Below are positions 49,732 through 58,356 of a stretch of DNA of 64,000 nucleotides, one piece after another. The first letter of the stretch is position 1, and every line of letters starts with the position of its first letter. Below the pieces are notes generated by a model. It made no database searches. It was given only the letters and a program-made list of their open reading frames with translations, and was not told the origin of the DNA. This DNA comes from Deinococcus taeanensis (lineage in GTDB: Bacteria > Deinococcota > Deinococci > Deinococcales > Deinococcaceae), in NCBI RefSeq assembly GCF_020229735.1, contig NZ_CP083455.1:2259001-2323000 (forward strand), read 5' to 3'. A program made the position numbers and the translations under genes.

Positions 49732-50193
49732 TTAGACCTGACGCAGCAGGTTCACTGTCTCGATCATGGCCAGGACCGACTCGGCGCCCTTGTTTCCGGC
49801 TTTGATGCCTGCGCGGTTCAGGGCCTGCTCGACCGTGTCGGTGGTCAGCACCCCAAAGGCCACGGGCACGCCGGTGTGCAGGCTGGTGTTCAGGATGCCG
49901 CTCGCGGCGCTGCCCGCCACGAAATCGTAGTGGTCGGTGTCGCCCTTGATGACGGCGCCCAGGCACACCACGGCGTCGTAGCGGCCGCTCTCGGCGAGTT
50001 TGCGGGCCACCAGCGGCACCTCGTGGCTGCCGGGGGCGAGGTAGTGGTCGAGGTGCTCGGTTTTGCCGCCGTGCTGCACGAACGCCAGTTCCGCGCCTTC
50101 CACGAGGCGGTCCACGATCAGGTGATTCCAGCGGGTGCTGACAATGGCGAATTTCAGGTCGGTGGCAAGCAGGTGGGCTTCAATTCGGTTCAT
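49732..50193 (-). CDS. ribH: 6,7-dimethyl-8-ribityllumazine synthase
   Basis: A 153-residue protein with the lumazine synthase pattern: VPLVARKLAESGRYDAVVCLGAVIKGDTDHYDFVAG and VPVAFGVLTTDT. The catalytic histidine lies in DHYDFVA. It condenses the pyrimidine with dihydroxybutanone phosphate. ATG 50193 has an AAGGAG Shine-Dalgarno sequence. It is the last gene of the rib operon, about 60 nt after ribBA. Confidence 0.95.
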   Translation of the reverse strand: MNRIEAHLLATDLKFAIVSTRWNHLIVDRLVEGAELAFVQHGGKTEHLDHYLAPGSHEVPLVARKLAESGRYDAVVCLGAVIKGDTDHYDFVAGSAASGILNTSLHTGVPVAFGVLTTDTVEQALNRAGIKAGNKGAESVLAMIETVNLLRQV

Positions 50194-50254
50194 GGTGACG
50201 CTCCTTGAGGGAAAGAGGGGGGCCGGTTGAGGCAGACGCGGCGTTCACCCGGGT

Positions 50255-51460
50255 TCAGTCGCCGGTGCCGTCGGTGCCGATATGACCGAGTTTCTCGGCC
50301 TTTGTGCTGAGGTAGGCGGTGTTGTGCTCATTGTGTCCGGCGTGCAGTGGCACGCGTTCCACGACTTCCAGGCCGAAACCACCCAGGGAGTGCAGTTTGC
50401 GGGGGTTGTTCGTCAGAACCCGCAGCTGCCGTGCGCCGAGAATGTGCAGCATCTGCGCGCCGATCCCGAAGTCGCGCGCGTCGGCGGGGAAGCCCAGTTG
50501 CAGGTTCGCTTCGACGGTGTCTGCGCCGCCGTCCTGCAGGTGGTAGGCGCGGATCTTGTTCAGCAGCCCGATGCCGCGGCCTTCCTGGCGCAGGTACACG
50601 AGCACGCCGCGGCCTTCCTGGGCGATGGCGCGCATCGCGGCGTCCCGCTGCGGGCCGCAGTCGCAGCGCAGGGAATGAAAGCCGTCGCCGGTCAGGCATT
50701 CGCTGTGCACGCGTACGAGCAGCGGCTCAGGCGTCACGTCGCCCATGACCAGAGCAACGTGCTCGGCGCCGCTGAGGGAGTCCTCAAAGCCCACGATGCG
50801 GAATTCGCCGTACTCGGTGGGCAGTTTTGCCTCGGCCACGAGCCGCATGAAGGGGTCGTGCTCGATGCGGTGCGCAATGAGTGCCTCGATGCTGCCGACT
50901 TTCAGGTTGTGCTGCGCCCCGAACGTCAGGAGGTCCGGGAGGCGGCTCATCTCGCCGGAGTCGTTCATGATCTCGCAGATCACGCCGACCGGCGCGAACC
51001 CCGCGAGCCGGGCGAGATCGCACGCGGCTTCCGTATGCCCGGCGCGGCGCAGCACGCCGCCGGCCCGTGCGACCAGCGGGAAGATGTGCCCGGGCCGGCG
51101 GAAGTCGCTGGGGCCGGCGTCCTTGCTGAGCAGCGCGGCGATGGTGGCGGCGCGGTCGAAGGCGCTGATGCCGGTGGTGTTGCTCACGTGGTCCACGCTT
51201 ACGGTGAAGGCCGTGCCGTTCGGGTCGGTGCTGCGGCCCACCATGGGCGTCAGGTCCAGCGCCTGCGCGCGCTCGGGGGTCAGGGTGACGCAGATCAGGC
51301 CGCGGCCCTCGCGGGCCATGAAGTTCACCCACTCGGGCGTGGCGGTCGCGGCGGGCATCAGCAGGTCGCCTTCGTTCTCGCGGTTCTCGTCGTCCACGAG
51401 AATCACGGGCCGGCCGGCGCGGAGTTCCGCGAGCAGTTCGGGAATGGAGGCGAGGGTCAT
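50255..51460 (-). CDS. ribBA: bifunctional 3,4-dihydroxy-2-butanone-4-phosphate synthase / GTP cyclohydrolase II
   Basis: A 401-residue fusion. The N-terminal RibB domain has [12 protein letters not shown] and [14 protein letters not shown]; the C-terminal RibA domain has zinc ligands in [17 protein letters not shown] and [13 protein letters not shown]. It supplies both precursors for riboflavin. ATG 51460 overlaps the ribE stop (ATGA) with GGAGGTGAG upstream. The downstream gene is ribH. Confidence 0.95.
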   Translation of the reverse strand: MTLASIPELLAELRAGRPVILVDDENRENEGDLLMPAATATPEWVNFMAREGRGLICVTLTPERAQALDLTPMVGRSTDPNGTAFTVSVDHVSNTTGISAFDRAATIAALLSKDAGPSDFRRPGHIFPLVARAGGVLRRAGHTEAACDLARLAGFAPVGVICEIMNDSGEMSRLPDLLTFGAQHNLKVGSIEALIAHRIEHDPFMRLVAEAKLPTEYGEFRIVGFEDSLSGAEHVALVMGDVTPEPLLVRVHSECLTGDGFHSLRCDCGPQRDAAMRAIAQEGRGVLVYLRQEGRGIGLLNKIRAYHLQDGGADTVEANLQLGFPADARDFGIGAQMLHILGARQLRVLTNNPRKLHSLGGFGLEVVERVPLHAGHNEHNTAYLSTKAEKLGHIGTDGTGD

Positions 51461-52116
51461 GCGCTCACCTCCGTCGTGCCGGGCGCGGGCGGCGTCCAGT
51501 CCCGCATGAGCAGCAGCCGCTCGAGGTACTTGGCCATCTGGTCGGCTTCCAGGTTCACGGGGGTGCCCGCCTGCCAGGTGTGCAGGGTGGTGACCTCCAG
51601 GGTGTGCGGCACCAGCCACAGCGTGAACTCGTCGGCGCGCAGGTCCGCGCGGCTGCCGGCGGGGCCGCCGACGTCCACCACGGTGAGACTCACGCCGTCC
51701 ACGGTGACGCTGCCTTTGGGCACAAGGTAGCGCGCCAGGGGGGCGGGGGCGCGAACGGTCATGGTGTACGCGCCGGGCTGCTCGTCCACGCGCGTGATCA
51801 TGCCCACGCCGTCCACGTGGCCGCTGACCACGTGCCCGCCGAAACGGGCGTGGGCGGTCATGGCGCGCTCCAGGTTGACCTTGGCGCCGTCCTGCCAGTG
51901 CGGAGCGGTTTTGGCCAGGGTTTCGCGGCTGAGGTCCACGGTGAAGCCTGCGTCATCCCAGGCGGTGACGGTCAGACAGGTGCCGTTCACGGCGATACTC
52001 TCGCCGAGGTCCACGTCAGGCCACATGCGTGCGGGATGAATGGTGACGGTCAGGTTGCCTTCGTTCTCGCTGGTGCGGGCAATGCGTCCCAGCTGTTCAA
52101 TGATTCCGGTAAACAT
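51457..52116 (-). CDS. ribE: riboflavin synthase alpha chain
   Basis: A 219-residue two-domain lumazine-binding protein. It begins [12 protein letters not shown] and has two related halves, each with a GHVDG-type or T-x-G-like segment ([13 protein letters not shown]). It converts two lumazines to riboflavin and the pyrimidine. It lies between ribD and ribBA in the operon, with GAGG before the ATG at 52116. Confidence 0.95.
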   Translation of the reverse strand: MFTGIIEQLGRIARTSENEGNLTVTIHPARMWPDVDLGESIAVNGTCLTVTAWDDAGFTVDLSRETLAKTAPHWQDGAKVNLERAMTAHARFGGHVVSGHVDGVGMITRVDEQPGAYTMTVRAPAPLARYLVPKGSVTVDGVSLTVVDVGGPAGSRADLRADEFTLWLVPHTLEVTTLHTWQAGTPVNLEADQMAKYLERLLLMRDWTPPAPGTTEVSA

Positions 52117-52182
52117 GGTGAACCTCGGCTGGAGGCAGCGGGGCGCGCGCGCGGGCCCGTCCTCCGCAGTGAAGGGGAACGC

Positions 52183-53289
52183 TCAGAGGCGCGGGATGTC
52201 GCTCAGGCGCCCGGTGACCAGCACGTCCGGACCCACGGTCCCGACGGTGATGTCCTGGAGCACCTGTGCGTGCGCCATGGGCCGTTCGGGCCCGAGGAGT
52301 GGACTCTGCCCGGCGCCCAGCAGTTTCGGGGCGATGAACACCCGCACCTCATCCACCAGGCCCGCGGAGAGGAACGCGGTGAGCAGCCGCGGACCGCCTT
52401 CGAGCAGCAGGGTGCTGATGCCCAGGCCACCCAGTTGACGCAGGGCGCCGTGAATCGTCTCGGCGCGGATGACGGTCACCCCGGCGGCCTCGAGTGCCCC
52501 GGCGTCCGCTTGCTGCGCGGTGACCAGGATCGCGCCGGGGCGGATGGCCGCGGCGTCCGGGGGAACGCGCCCACTGCGGCTGAACAGTACGGGGCGTGGG
52601 TCCCGGCCGCCCGGCACGCCGCGCGTTGTCAGGGCCGGATTGTCCAGGGCCAGCGTGCCTGCGCCCACGGCAATGGCGTCCAGTTCGTTGCGCCAGCGCA
52701 TGGTGAGGTCCCGTGTCGCGTCGCCGCTTACCGCGCCGCGGCCCTCGTTCAGGGCGGCCACCCGGCCGTCCAGGGTCATGGCGTACTTCGCCACCACCCA
52801 GGGCTGTCCCCGCACGATCAGGCTGCGGAACCCGGCCTGCTGCCGCGTCGCTTCGGCGTCCAGCACGCCGACCGTGACGTCAATGCCTGCGGCGCGCAGT
52901 TTCTGCACACCTCGGCCTGCCACCTGCGGGTTCGGGTCGAGGGCCGCCACGACCACACGGGTCACGCCCGCGTCGATCAGGGCGTCGGCGCAGGGGGGCG
53001 TGCGGCCAAAGTGAGCGCAGGGTTCCAGCGTCACGTACGCCGTCGCGCCGCGCGCCGCGCCGCCTGCTGCGCGCAGCGCAAACACCTCCGCGTGCGGCTC
53101 ACCGGCCTTCGGGTGGAACCCGCGGCCCACGACCTCGCCGCCGCGCACGATGACGCATCCGACGGGCGGGTTCGGCGCGGTGCGTCCCAGGCCTCTGGCC
53201 GCCTCGGCGAGTGCCTCCCGCATCCACGTGAGGTCCGCGCCGGTGACCGCCTCCACCCCGGGTGGGGGCGGTGCATTTCCATCATTCAT
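52183..53289 (-). CDS. ribD: bifunctional riboflavin-specific deaminase/reductase
   Basis: A 368-residue fusion. The deaminase domain (about 20-155) has the zinc motif PHAEVFAL and CAHFGRTPPCADAL (PCxxxGRTPPC-like). The reductase domain (about 160-368) has VAKYAMTLDGRVA and LLLEGGPRLLTAFL. It carries out two steps of riboflavin synthesis. ATG 53289 is the start nearest to the riboswitch; the longer reading from 53472 would translate the riboswitch and is rejected. Confidence 0.94.
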   Translation of the reverse strand: MNDGNAPPPPGVEAVTGADLTWMREALAEAARGLGRTAPNPPVGCVIVRGGEVVGRGFHPKAGEPHAEVFALRAAGGAARGATAYVTLEPCAHFGRTPPCADALIDAGVTRVVVAALDPNPQVAGRGVQKLRAAGIDVTVGVLDAEATRQQAGFRSLIVRGQPWVVAKYAMTLDGRVAALNEGRGAVSGDATRDLTMRWRNELDAIAVGAGTLALDNPALTTRGVPGGRDPRPVLFSRSGRVPPDAAAIRPGAILVTAQQADAGALEAAGVTVIRAETIHGALRQLGGLGISTLLLEGGPRLLTAFLSAGLVDEVRVFIAPKLLGAGQSPLLGPERPMAHAQVLQDITVGTVGPDVLVTGRLSDIPRL

Positions 53290-53329
53290 GAGCTGTCGCC
53301 GCCCGCCGGGGTGGCAGGGCAGCGTTCCT

Positions 53330-53503
53330 CCTTCTCTCATCCGGACTGAACGGGCGCGTGAAGCGCCGCAACACCGTCGGCCCCGGAGTTTCACCGGATC
53401 GGGCCGGCGCGTGGTGCAGTCTGCGCCGGCTTCGCGGGCTGAGGTCCGCGCCGCAGAGGGCCGGGCCATCACCGCCGGTAGGGACTCTCACCCCACCCCG
53501 AAG
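53330..53503 (-). promoter_or_regulatory. FMN riboswitch of the rib operon
   Basis: On the minus strand the leader of ribD contains the conserved RFN parts in order: CTTCGGGGTGGGGTGAGAGT, CCGGCGGT, AGCCCGCGA, GATCCGGTGAAA-CTCCGGGGCCGACGGT, and CAGTCCGGATGAGAGAAG, about 45-220 nt before ATG 53289. FMN binding would repress the operon; whether by termination or by hiding the Shine-Dalgarno site was not resolved. Confidence 0.92.
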
Positions 53504-53645
53504 GAAGCGGCCCACCCGCGGGCGGGCCAGCGTCAAGGGTAGCACCCCCTCAGGGCAACACCGTGGGAAAAACCAGACACCTGCACGGGAACAGGGCAGG
53601 GCACCAGAGGCAGGCGCAGGCGCCTGCCAGCGTCAGGTCAGTCTG

Positions 53646-54389
53646 CTACGCCTCCTGCTCCAGCAGCGCCGCAAGGCCCCGGGTGGCGACGTCCCGCACG
53701 GCGAAGGTCATGTACGCGCTGAGGTCTGACTCCGTGGGGTTGACCTCGATGACAGTCCCGCCGCGCTGCAGGGTCTCCAGGGCGAGCCCGGCGGCGGGGT
53801 ACACGGCGCCGCTCGTGCCGATCACCAGGGCCACGTCCGCCGTGGCAAAGGCGTCCTGCGCGGCTGTCAGGGCCGCTTCAGGCAGGAACTCCCCGAACCA
53901 GACGACGTTCGGCCGCATGCGGTGCCCGCGCGGCGAGCTGGGCGGCGTGGCCAGAACCTCCGGGGCGGGCAGGGGGAAGATTTCGCCGGTCACCTCGTCC
54001 CGGCCGGAGATGAGGTTGCCGTGCAGTTCCACGAGCTGCCCCCCGTGCGTGCCGCTGCCGGCGCGGTGGTGCAGGCCGTCCACGTTCTGTGTGGCGAGGA
54101 AGAACCCCGCGCGTTTGCGCTGTTCGAGCTGCGTGAGCAGGTGGTGTGCGGCGTTCGGCTGGGCGCGCAGCACGTCCTGGTACCGGCCTGCGTACCACGC
54201 CCAGACCATCTCGGGGTCGCGCTCGTAGGCGTCCGGACTGGCGAGGTCCTCCGGGCGGAACCGCGCCCAGTGCCCGGTCTGCGCGTCCCGGAAGGTCGGG
54301 ATGCCGCTCTCAGCGCTGACGCCTGCGCCGGTCAGCACGGCCACGCGTGAGGCGGAGCGCAGGGCGTTACGGGCAGCAGTCAGGTTCAT
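53646..54389 (-). CDS. Sir2-family NAD-dependent protein deacylase without zinc cysteines
   Basis: A 247-residue sirtuin. It has GAGVSAESGIPTFRD near the N-terminus, TQNVDGLH, the catalytic histidine in VELHGN, VVWFGE and VIGTSG. The zinc module between VELHGN and VVWFGE is present in length but contains no cysteines, although class III bacterial sirtuins normally have four there. It may be structurally stable without zinc, or partly inactive. ATG 54389 follows TAGCCT by 6 nt; the GTG at 54395 is an alternative. Confidence 0.85.
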   Translation of the reverse strand: MNLTAARNALRSASRVAVLTGAGVSAESGIPTFRDAQTGHWARFRPEDLASPDAYERDPEMVWAWYAGRYQDVLRAQPNAAHHLLTQLEQRKRAGFFLATQNVDGLHHRAGSGTHGGQLVELHGNLISGRDEVTGEIFPLPAPEVLATPPSSPRGHRMRPNVVWFGEFLPEAALTAAQDAFATADVALVIGTSGAVYPAAGLALETLQRGGTVIEVNPTESDLSAYMTFAVRDVATRGLAALLEQEA

Positions 54390-54395
54390 CTCCAC

Positions 54396-54401
54396 AGGCT
54401 A
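54396..54401 (-). promoter_or_regulatory. -10 box of leaderless promoter (sirtuin gene)
   Basis: TAGCCT on the minus strand with 6 nt to ATG 54389. Confidence 0.5.
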
Positions 54402-54476
54402 ACGCGCCGCCACTGCTGGACCTGGGTCTTTCTGGTGTGACCCTGGGCCTCAGGCCGCCCTGGCCGGGCCAGACCC

Positions 54477-54500
54477 AAAAAAACCGCCCTTTCCGGCGGT
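54477..54500 (-). terminator. rho-independent terminator of kptA
   Basis: ACCGCC and GGCGGT form a 6-bp stem, followed on the minus strand by TTTTTTT. Confidence 0.8.
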
Positions 54501-54533
54501 GATAAAAAAGGATAACCCGGTATGCAGGCCGTG

Positions 54534-55136
54534 TCAAGGCCCGTCCTCCGCTGCGCTGGGCGCCGCGCTGCACGGTGTTTTCTCGTACGGCCCGGCGGCC
54601 GGTATGCAGCGCTCACCCGTGCCTGACTCGCGAATGAATTCAGGCGGGACATGACCGGTCAGCCAGACGCCGTTCTCACTGCGGGAGAAGATGTGCCCCG
54701 CGGCGTGCAGGGCGGCGGCCAGCACGGTCAGGATCACGGGTGCCCCGCGGCGCGCGCCCACCAGCCGGGCCGTGCCCGGGTCGGATGAAAGGTGCACGTG
54801 GTGGCGCCTCATGGGCCGCAGGCCCCCGGTCCGGATGGCCGCCAAAGCCCCGGCGTGCGTGCCGTGGTACAGCATTTCGGGCGGGGTGAGGGGCTCAAGC
54901 TGAAGGTCCACCGGCACGCTGTGACCCTGGTTGGCGCGGATCTGGGTGCCGGTCAGGCTGAACCGCTGCTTGTCATTGTCGGCCACGACCTGCTCCACCG
55001 CCTCCCGGGAAACGCGCAGGTGCGTCAGGATCGGCCCAAGCGGCACCCAGCCCCCCGGGCCGAGAGTCAGGCCCGCCTCGTGCGGAGCGTGGCGCAGCAG
55101 GTACGCGAGCCGTCTGGACAGAGTGGAGTCGGTCAT
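54534..55136 (-). CDS. kptA: RNA 2'-phosphotransferase
   Basis: A 200-residue Tpt1/KptA protein. It has SRRLAYLLRHAPHEAGLTL and RFSLTGTQIRANQGHS in the N-terminal lobe and YHGTHAGALAAI, RRHHVHLSSD in the NAD-binding lobe. The enzyme transfers a 2'-phosphate from RNA to NAD. Its role in bacteria without tRNA-splicing ligase is unknown. ATG 55136 follows CACACT by 6 nt; the longer reading to 55172 has no support. Divergent from the M32 carboxypeptidase gene. Confidence 0.9.
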   Translation of the reverse strand: MTDSTLSRRLAYLLRHAPHEAGLTLGPGGWVPLGPILTHLRVSREAVEQVVADNDKQRFSLTGTQIRANQGHSVPVDLQLEPLTPPEMLYHGTHAGALAAIRTGGLRPMRRHHVHLSSDPGTARLVGARRGAPVILTVLAAALHAAGHIFSRSENGVWLTGHVPPEFIRESGTGERCIPAAGPYEKTPCSAAPSAAEDGP

Positions 55137-55142
55137 AGGGTC

Positions 55143-55148
55143 AGTGTG
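55143..55148 (-). promoter_or_regulatory. variant -10 box of leaderless promoter (kptA)
   Basis: CACACT on the minus strand with 6 nt to ATG 55136; same variant as at mscL. Confidence 0.4.
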
Positions 55149-55219
55149 CGCGCTGACACCCGGGCCGGGCATCGGCCAGATGAGTCAGGAACGGTGCGCG
55201 TTCCTGCGGGTGGGCGCGG

Positions 55220-55225
55220 TACGCT
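55220..55225 (+). promoter_or_regulatory. -10 box of leaderless promoter (M32 carboxypeptidase)
   Basis: TACGCT with 7 nt to ATG 55233. Confidence 0.55.
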
Positions 55226-55232
55226 GCGGGGC

Positions 55233-56735
55233 ATGACGCAGCACGAGACGTGGGTGGCCCTGCAGGCGCACTGGCAGGAACTGGCAGACCTGGGGGGCAT
55301 CGGCGCGCTGCTGGGGTGGGATCAGAGCACGTACCTGCCGCGGGCCGGCGCGGCGGGCCGGGCGCGGCAGCGGGCCCTGCTGTCGGGCCTGCGCCACGCG
55401 CGGGGCACCGACGCCGGGTACGGGCGCCTGCTGGACGAGGCGCAGCAGCTGACGCTGGGGCCGGTGGAGGCGCGGATGCTGGCGCTGGCACGCCGGGACT
55501 TCGAGCGGGCCACGCGGCTGCCCGGCGCGTTCGTGCGGGAGGTGTCCCAGCATGCCGGGGAGAGTTATGCGGCGTGGGTGGAGGCGCGCCCCGCGAACGA
55601 CTGGGCGCGGATGGTGCCGCTGCTGGAACGGACGCTGGAGCTGAGCGTGCGGGGCGCGTCGTTCTTCCCGGAATTCGCGTCGCCGATGGATTACTTCATC
55701 GACCAGTCCGATGAGGGCATGACCGCCGGGCAGGTGGACGAGGTGTTCGCGCAGCTGCGGGCCGCCCTGGTCCCCCTGGTGGACGCCACCGCGCAGGCGC
55801 CGGCCCCCCGCACGGATTTCCTCGCGCGGGACTACCCGGTGGACGTGCAGTTGCAACTGGGCGAGGAGATCGCCCGGGCGTACGGGTACGACTTCACGGC
55901 GGGCCGGCAGGACCTGACGGCGCACCCGTTCATGACACGACTGGGCGGGCAGGACGTGCGGATCACCACGCGGGTCCGGGTGGATGACCCCACGGACGCC
56001 CTGTACTCCACGCTGCACGAGGCCGGGCACGCCATGTACGAGCAGGGCGTCGATGCCAGCCTGCTGGGCACGCCGCTGGGCGGCGGCGTGAGCGCCGGGG
56101 TGCATGAGAGCCAGTCGCGGCTGTGGGAGAACCTGGTGGGCCGCTCGCGGGCGTTCTGGGCGGCGTTTTTCGGGCGGTTCCGGGACGCGTTCCCGGCGCA
56201 GCTTGCGGACGTGACCGAGGAGGAGATGTTCCGGGCGGTGAACGTCGTGCGCCGCAGCCTGATCCGCACGGACGCCGATGAGCTGACGTACAACCTGCAC
56301 GTCATCACGCGCTACGAGCTCGAACGGCAGCTGCTGGACGGCCGGCTGGCGGTGGCAGACCTGGCCGACGCATGGCACGCGGCGTACGAGGCGAACCTGG
56401 GCGTGCGCGCCCCGAGTGACGTGGACGGCGCGCTGCAGGACGTGCACTGGTTCAGCGGTTCGATTGGCGGGGCCTTCCAGGGGTACACGCTGGGGAACGT
56501 CCTGAGCGCGCAGTTCTACGCCGCGGCCCAGGCGGCCCATCCGGGCCTGGAGGGCGACCTTGCGCGCGGGGAGTTCGGGCGGCTGCACGGGTGGCTGCGT
56601 GAGCACGTGTACGCGCCGGGGCGGACCTTCACCCCGAACGGGTTGCTGGAACGCGCCACCGGGCAGGGCATGACGCCGCAACCGTATGTGGCGTACCTGC
56701 GCGGGAAGTACGAGGCGCTGTATGGGCTGAAGTAG
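55233..56735 (+). CDS. M32 carboxypeptidase (Taq type)
   Basis: A 500-residue metallopeptidase. The zinc-binding motif HEAGHAMYE lies in the middle (about 266-274) and the downstream glutamate and family motif are HESQSRLWENLVGRS. It removes C-terminal residues and often carries a thermostable all-helical fold. The start at ATG 55233 is fixed by the leaderless promoter. It is a single gene divergent from kptA. Confidence 0.94.
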   Translation: MTQHETWVALQAHWQELADLGGIGALLGWDQSTYLPRAGAAGRARQRALLSGLRHARGTDAGYGRLLDEAQQLTLGPVEARMLALARRDFERATRLPGAFVREVSQHAGESYAAWVEARPANDWARMVPLLERTLELSVRGASFFPEFASPMDYFIDQSDEGMTAGQVDEVFAQLRAALVPLVDATAQAPAPRTDFLARDYPVDVQLQLGEEIARAYGYDFTAGRQDLTAHPFMTRLGGQDVRITTRVRVDDPTDALYSTLHEAGHAMYEQGVDASLLGTPLGGGVSAGVHESQSRLWENLVGRSRAFWAAFFGRFRDAFPAQLADVTEEEMFRAVNVVRRSLIRTDADELTYNLHVITRYELERQLLDGRLAVADLADAWHAAYEANLGVRAPSDVDGALQDVHWFSGSIGGAFQGYTLGNVLSAQFYAAAQAAHPGLEGDLARGEFGRLHGWLREHVYAPGRTFTPNGLLERATGQGMTPQPYVAYLRGKYEALYGLK

Positions 56736-56789
56736 GGCCCGTACCCAGGGCGCGCAGGCCGACCCGCGCGCCCTCCTTCAGCTGGTGAC

Positions 56790-57167
56790 TCAGTGGCGTT
56801 CGGCGATCACTTCGATTTCCACGCGGACGTCGCGGGGCAGACGGGCGACCTGAACGGTGCTGCGCGCAGGGTAGGGGGCCGGAAAGTGCGTCTCGTATAC
56901 GGCGTTCATGGCACCGAACTCGTTCATGTCGGCGAGGAACACGGTGGTTTTTACGACGCGGGCGAGGTCGGTGCCCGCAGCGGCCAGCACGGCTTTCAGG
57001 TTGGCGATCACCTGTTCGGTCTGCTCGGTGATGCCGCCGGTGATCAGCGTTCCGTCGGGCAGCAGGGGAATCTGGCCGCTGGTGATGACAAGGTTCCCGA
57101 ACACGGCCGCCTGACTGTAGGGGCCAATGGCGGCGGGCGCGGCGGGTGTCTGGATGATCTCTTTCAT
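56790..57167 (-). CDS. ridA: RidA-family enamine/imine deaminase
   Basis: A 125-residue YjgF/YER057c/UK114 protein: APAAIGPYSQAAVFGNLVITSGQIPL at the N-terminus, the catalytic arginine in YPARSTVQVARLPRDVRVEIEV. It hydrolyses reactive enamines from PLP enzymes such as threonine dehydratase. ATG 57167 follows TATGCT by 6 nt. It sits before the PP2C gene in the same orientation with about 20 nt between the genes. Confidence 0.93.
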   Translation of the reverse strand: MKEIIQTPAAPAAIGPYSQAAVFGNLVITSGQIPLLPDGTLITGGITEQTEQVIANLKAVLAAAGTDLARVVKTTVFLADMNEFGAMNAVYETHFPAPYPARSTVQVARLPRDVRVEIEVIAERH

Positions 57168-57173
57168 GCTCCG

Positions 57174-57179
57174 AGCATA
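57174..57179 (-). promoter_or_regulatory. -10 box of leaderless promoter (ridA)
   Basis: TATGCT on the minus strand with 6 nt to ATG 57167, inside the spacer after the PP2C gene. Confidence 0.55.
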
Positions 57180-57187
57180 CCTGCCCC

Positions 57188-58255
57188 TCAGCGGGGGTGG
57201 CTGATGGACGCTTCCGGTGGGGTGGCGCCGGGGGGCAGGGGCAGGGTGGCGCTGGGCTGGTGCAGGGGATTGGTCTGCTGGCGGCGCAGTTGGACGCGCT
57301 GAACGATCAGCAGTCCGAGCAGCAGGGTGGTGCCGGCCAGGCCGAGCAGGGCGCGGCGTTCAGGAACCAGCATGATGCCCAGCAGCGTGAAGTAGGCGAC
57401 CATCAGCAGCAGGTAGGTGGTGAGGCTGTTGCCGCGCTGGGTGCTGAGCAGCACGTCGACGTACAGCGGGCCGTCCTCGCGGCGGGGCGGGAGGGCGTAG
57501 CTGGGCAGGCGGGCGGCGCGGTGAATATCGACGATCAGAGCGGTGATGTTGTCGGGACCGCCGGCGTCGTTGGCGGCGTTCACGAGCAGCCGCGCCGTGT
57601 TGTCCGGCGTGAGGGGACGGGCCAGCAGGGCCAGGAGTTCCTGGTCGGTGACCACGCTGCTGAGGCCGTCACTGCACAGCAGCAGGCGGTCGCCTGCCGC
57701 GGCCGGCAGGCCGAACAGTTCCAGCCGGACGCGTTCCTCACCGCCCAGGGCATTGCTGACCACGCTGCGCCACTGGTGATCGCGCGCTTCGGCTTCGGTC
57801 ATGTGGCCCAGGCGGACCTGTTCGGCCACCCAGGAGTGGTCCTCGGTGAGGCGGTGCAGGGCGCCGTCGCGCATCAGGTACGCGCGGGAATCGCCGACGT
57901 GCGCCACGAGCAGCGCGCCCCGGTCGATCAGGACGGCGAGGAGGGTGGTGCCCATGCCGACGTACTCGCCGACTGCGTGACGCAGCACAGCGAGATTCGC
58001 GGCCTGCACCGCCTCGGCGAGCCGGGCGGGGGCCACGCCCCGCCCGTCCAGGTAAGTCTGGCTGAGGGCGTCCAGAGCGAGGTTTGCGGCGAGTTCCCCG
58101 GCGGCGTGGCCGCCCATGCCGTCGGCCACGGCGTACAGCCCACCCTGGGGGAGATCCAGTGCGAGGGCGGCGTCCTGGTTCACGCCGCCCTGACGCTGAC
58201 GACCCACATCGGTCAACAGACCCGACGTCAGGGAGGGCGTCGCGGGGGCGCGCAT
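57188..58255 (-). CDS. PP2C-type serine/threonine phosphatase, membrane-anchored
   Basis: A 355-residue PPM phosphatase. The catalytic region has [33 protein letters not shown] and the [12 protein letters not shown] metal-binding end. After it two hydrophobic segments (about 275-295 and 297-315) and a Pro-rich tail follow, so the catalytic part is N-terminal and anchored in the membrane. Partner Ser/Thr kinases are not in the window. ATG 58255 follows TATATT by 6 nt. Confidence 0.92.
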   Translation of the reverse strand: MRAPATPSLTSGLLTDVGRQRQGGVNQDAALALDLPQGGLYAVADGMGGHAAGELAANLALDALSQTYLDGRGVAPARLAEAVQAANLAVLRHAVGEYVGMGTTLLAVLIDRGALLVAHVGDSRAYLMRDGALHRLTEDHSWVAEQVRLGHMTEAEARDHQWRSVVSNALGGEERVRLELFGLPAAAGDRLLLCSDGLSSVVTDQELLALLARPLTPDNTARLLVNAANDAGGPDNITALIVDIHRAARLPSYALPPRREDGPLYVDVLLSTQRGNSLTTYLLLMVAYFTLLGIMLVPERRALLGLAGTTLLLGLLIVQRVQLRRQQTNPLHQPSATLPLPPGATPPEASISHPR

Positions 58256-58261
58256 GAATTC

Positions 58262-58267
58262 AATATA
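58262..58267 (-). promoter_or_regulatory. -10 box of leaderless promoter (PP2C gene)
   Basis: TATATT on the minus strand with 6 nt to ATG 58255. Confidence 0.55.
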
Positions 58268-58356
58268 AGCCACGTGAACGGGCAATCCTGTGTAAACGAC
58301 TCAGGGTCCATTATGGCGTGCATGGCCAGTCCGGCTCCGGCCGGGGCGCGCGGCAG

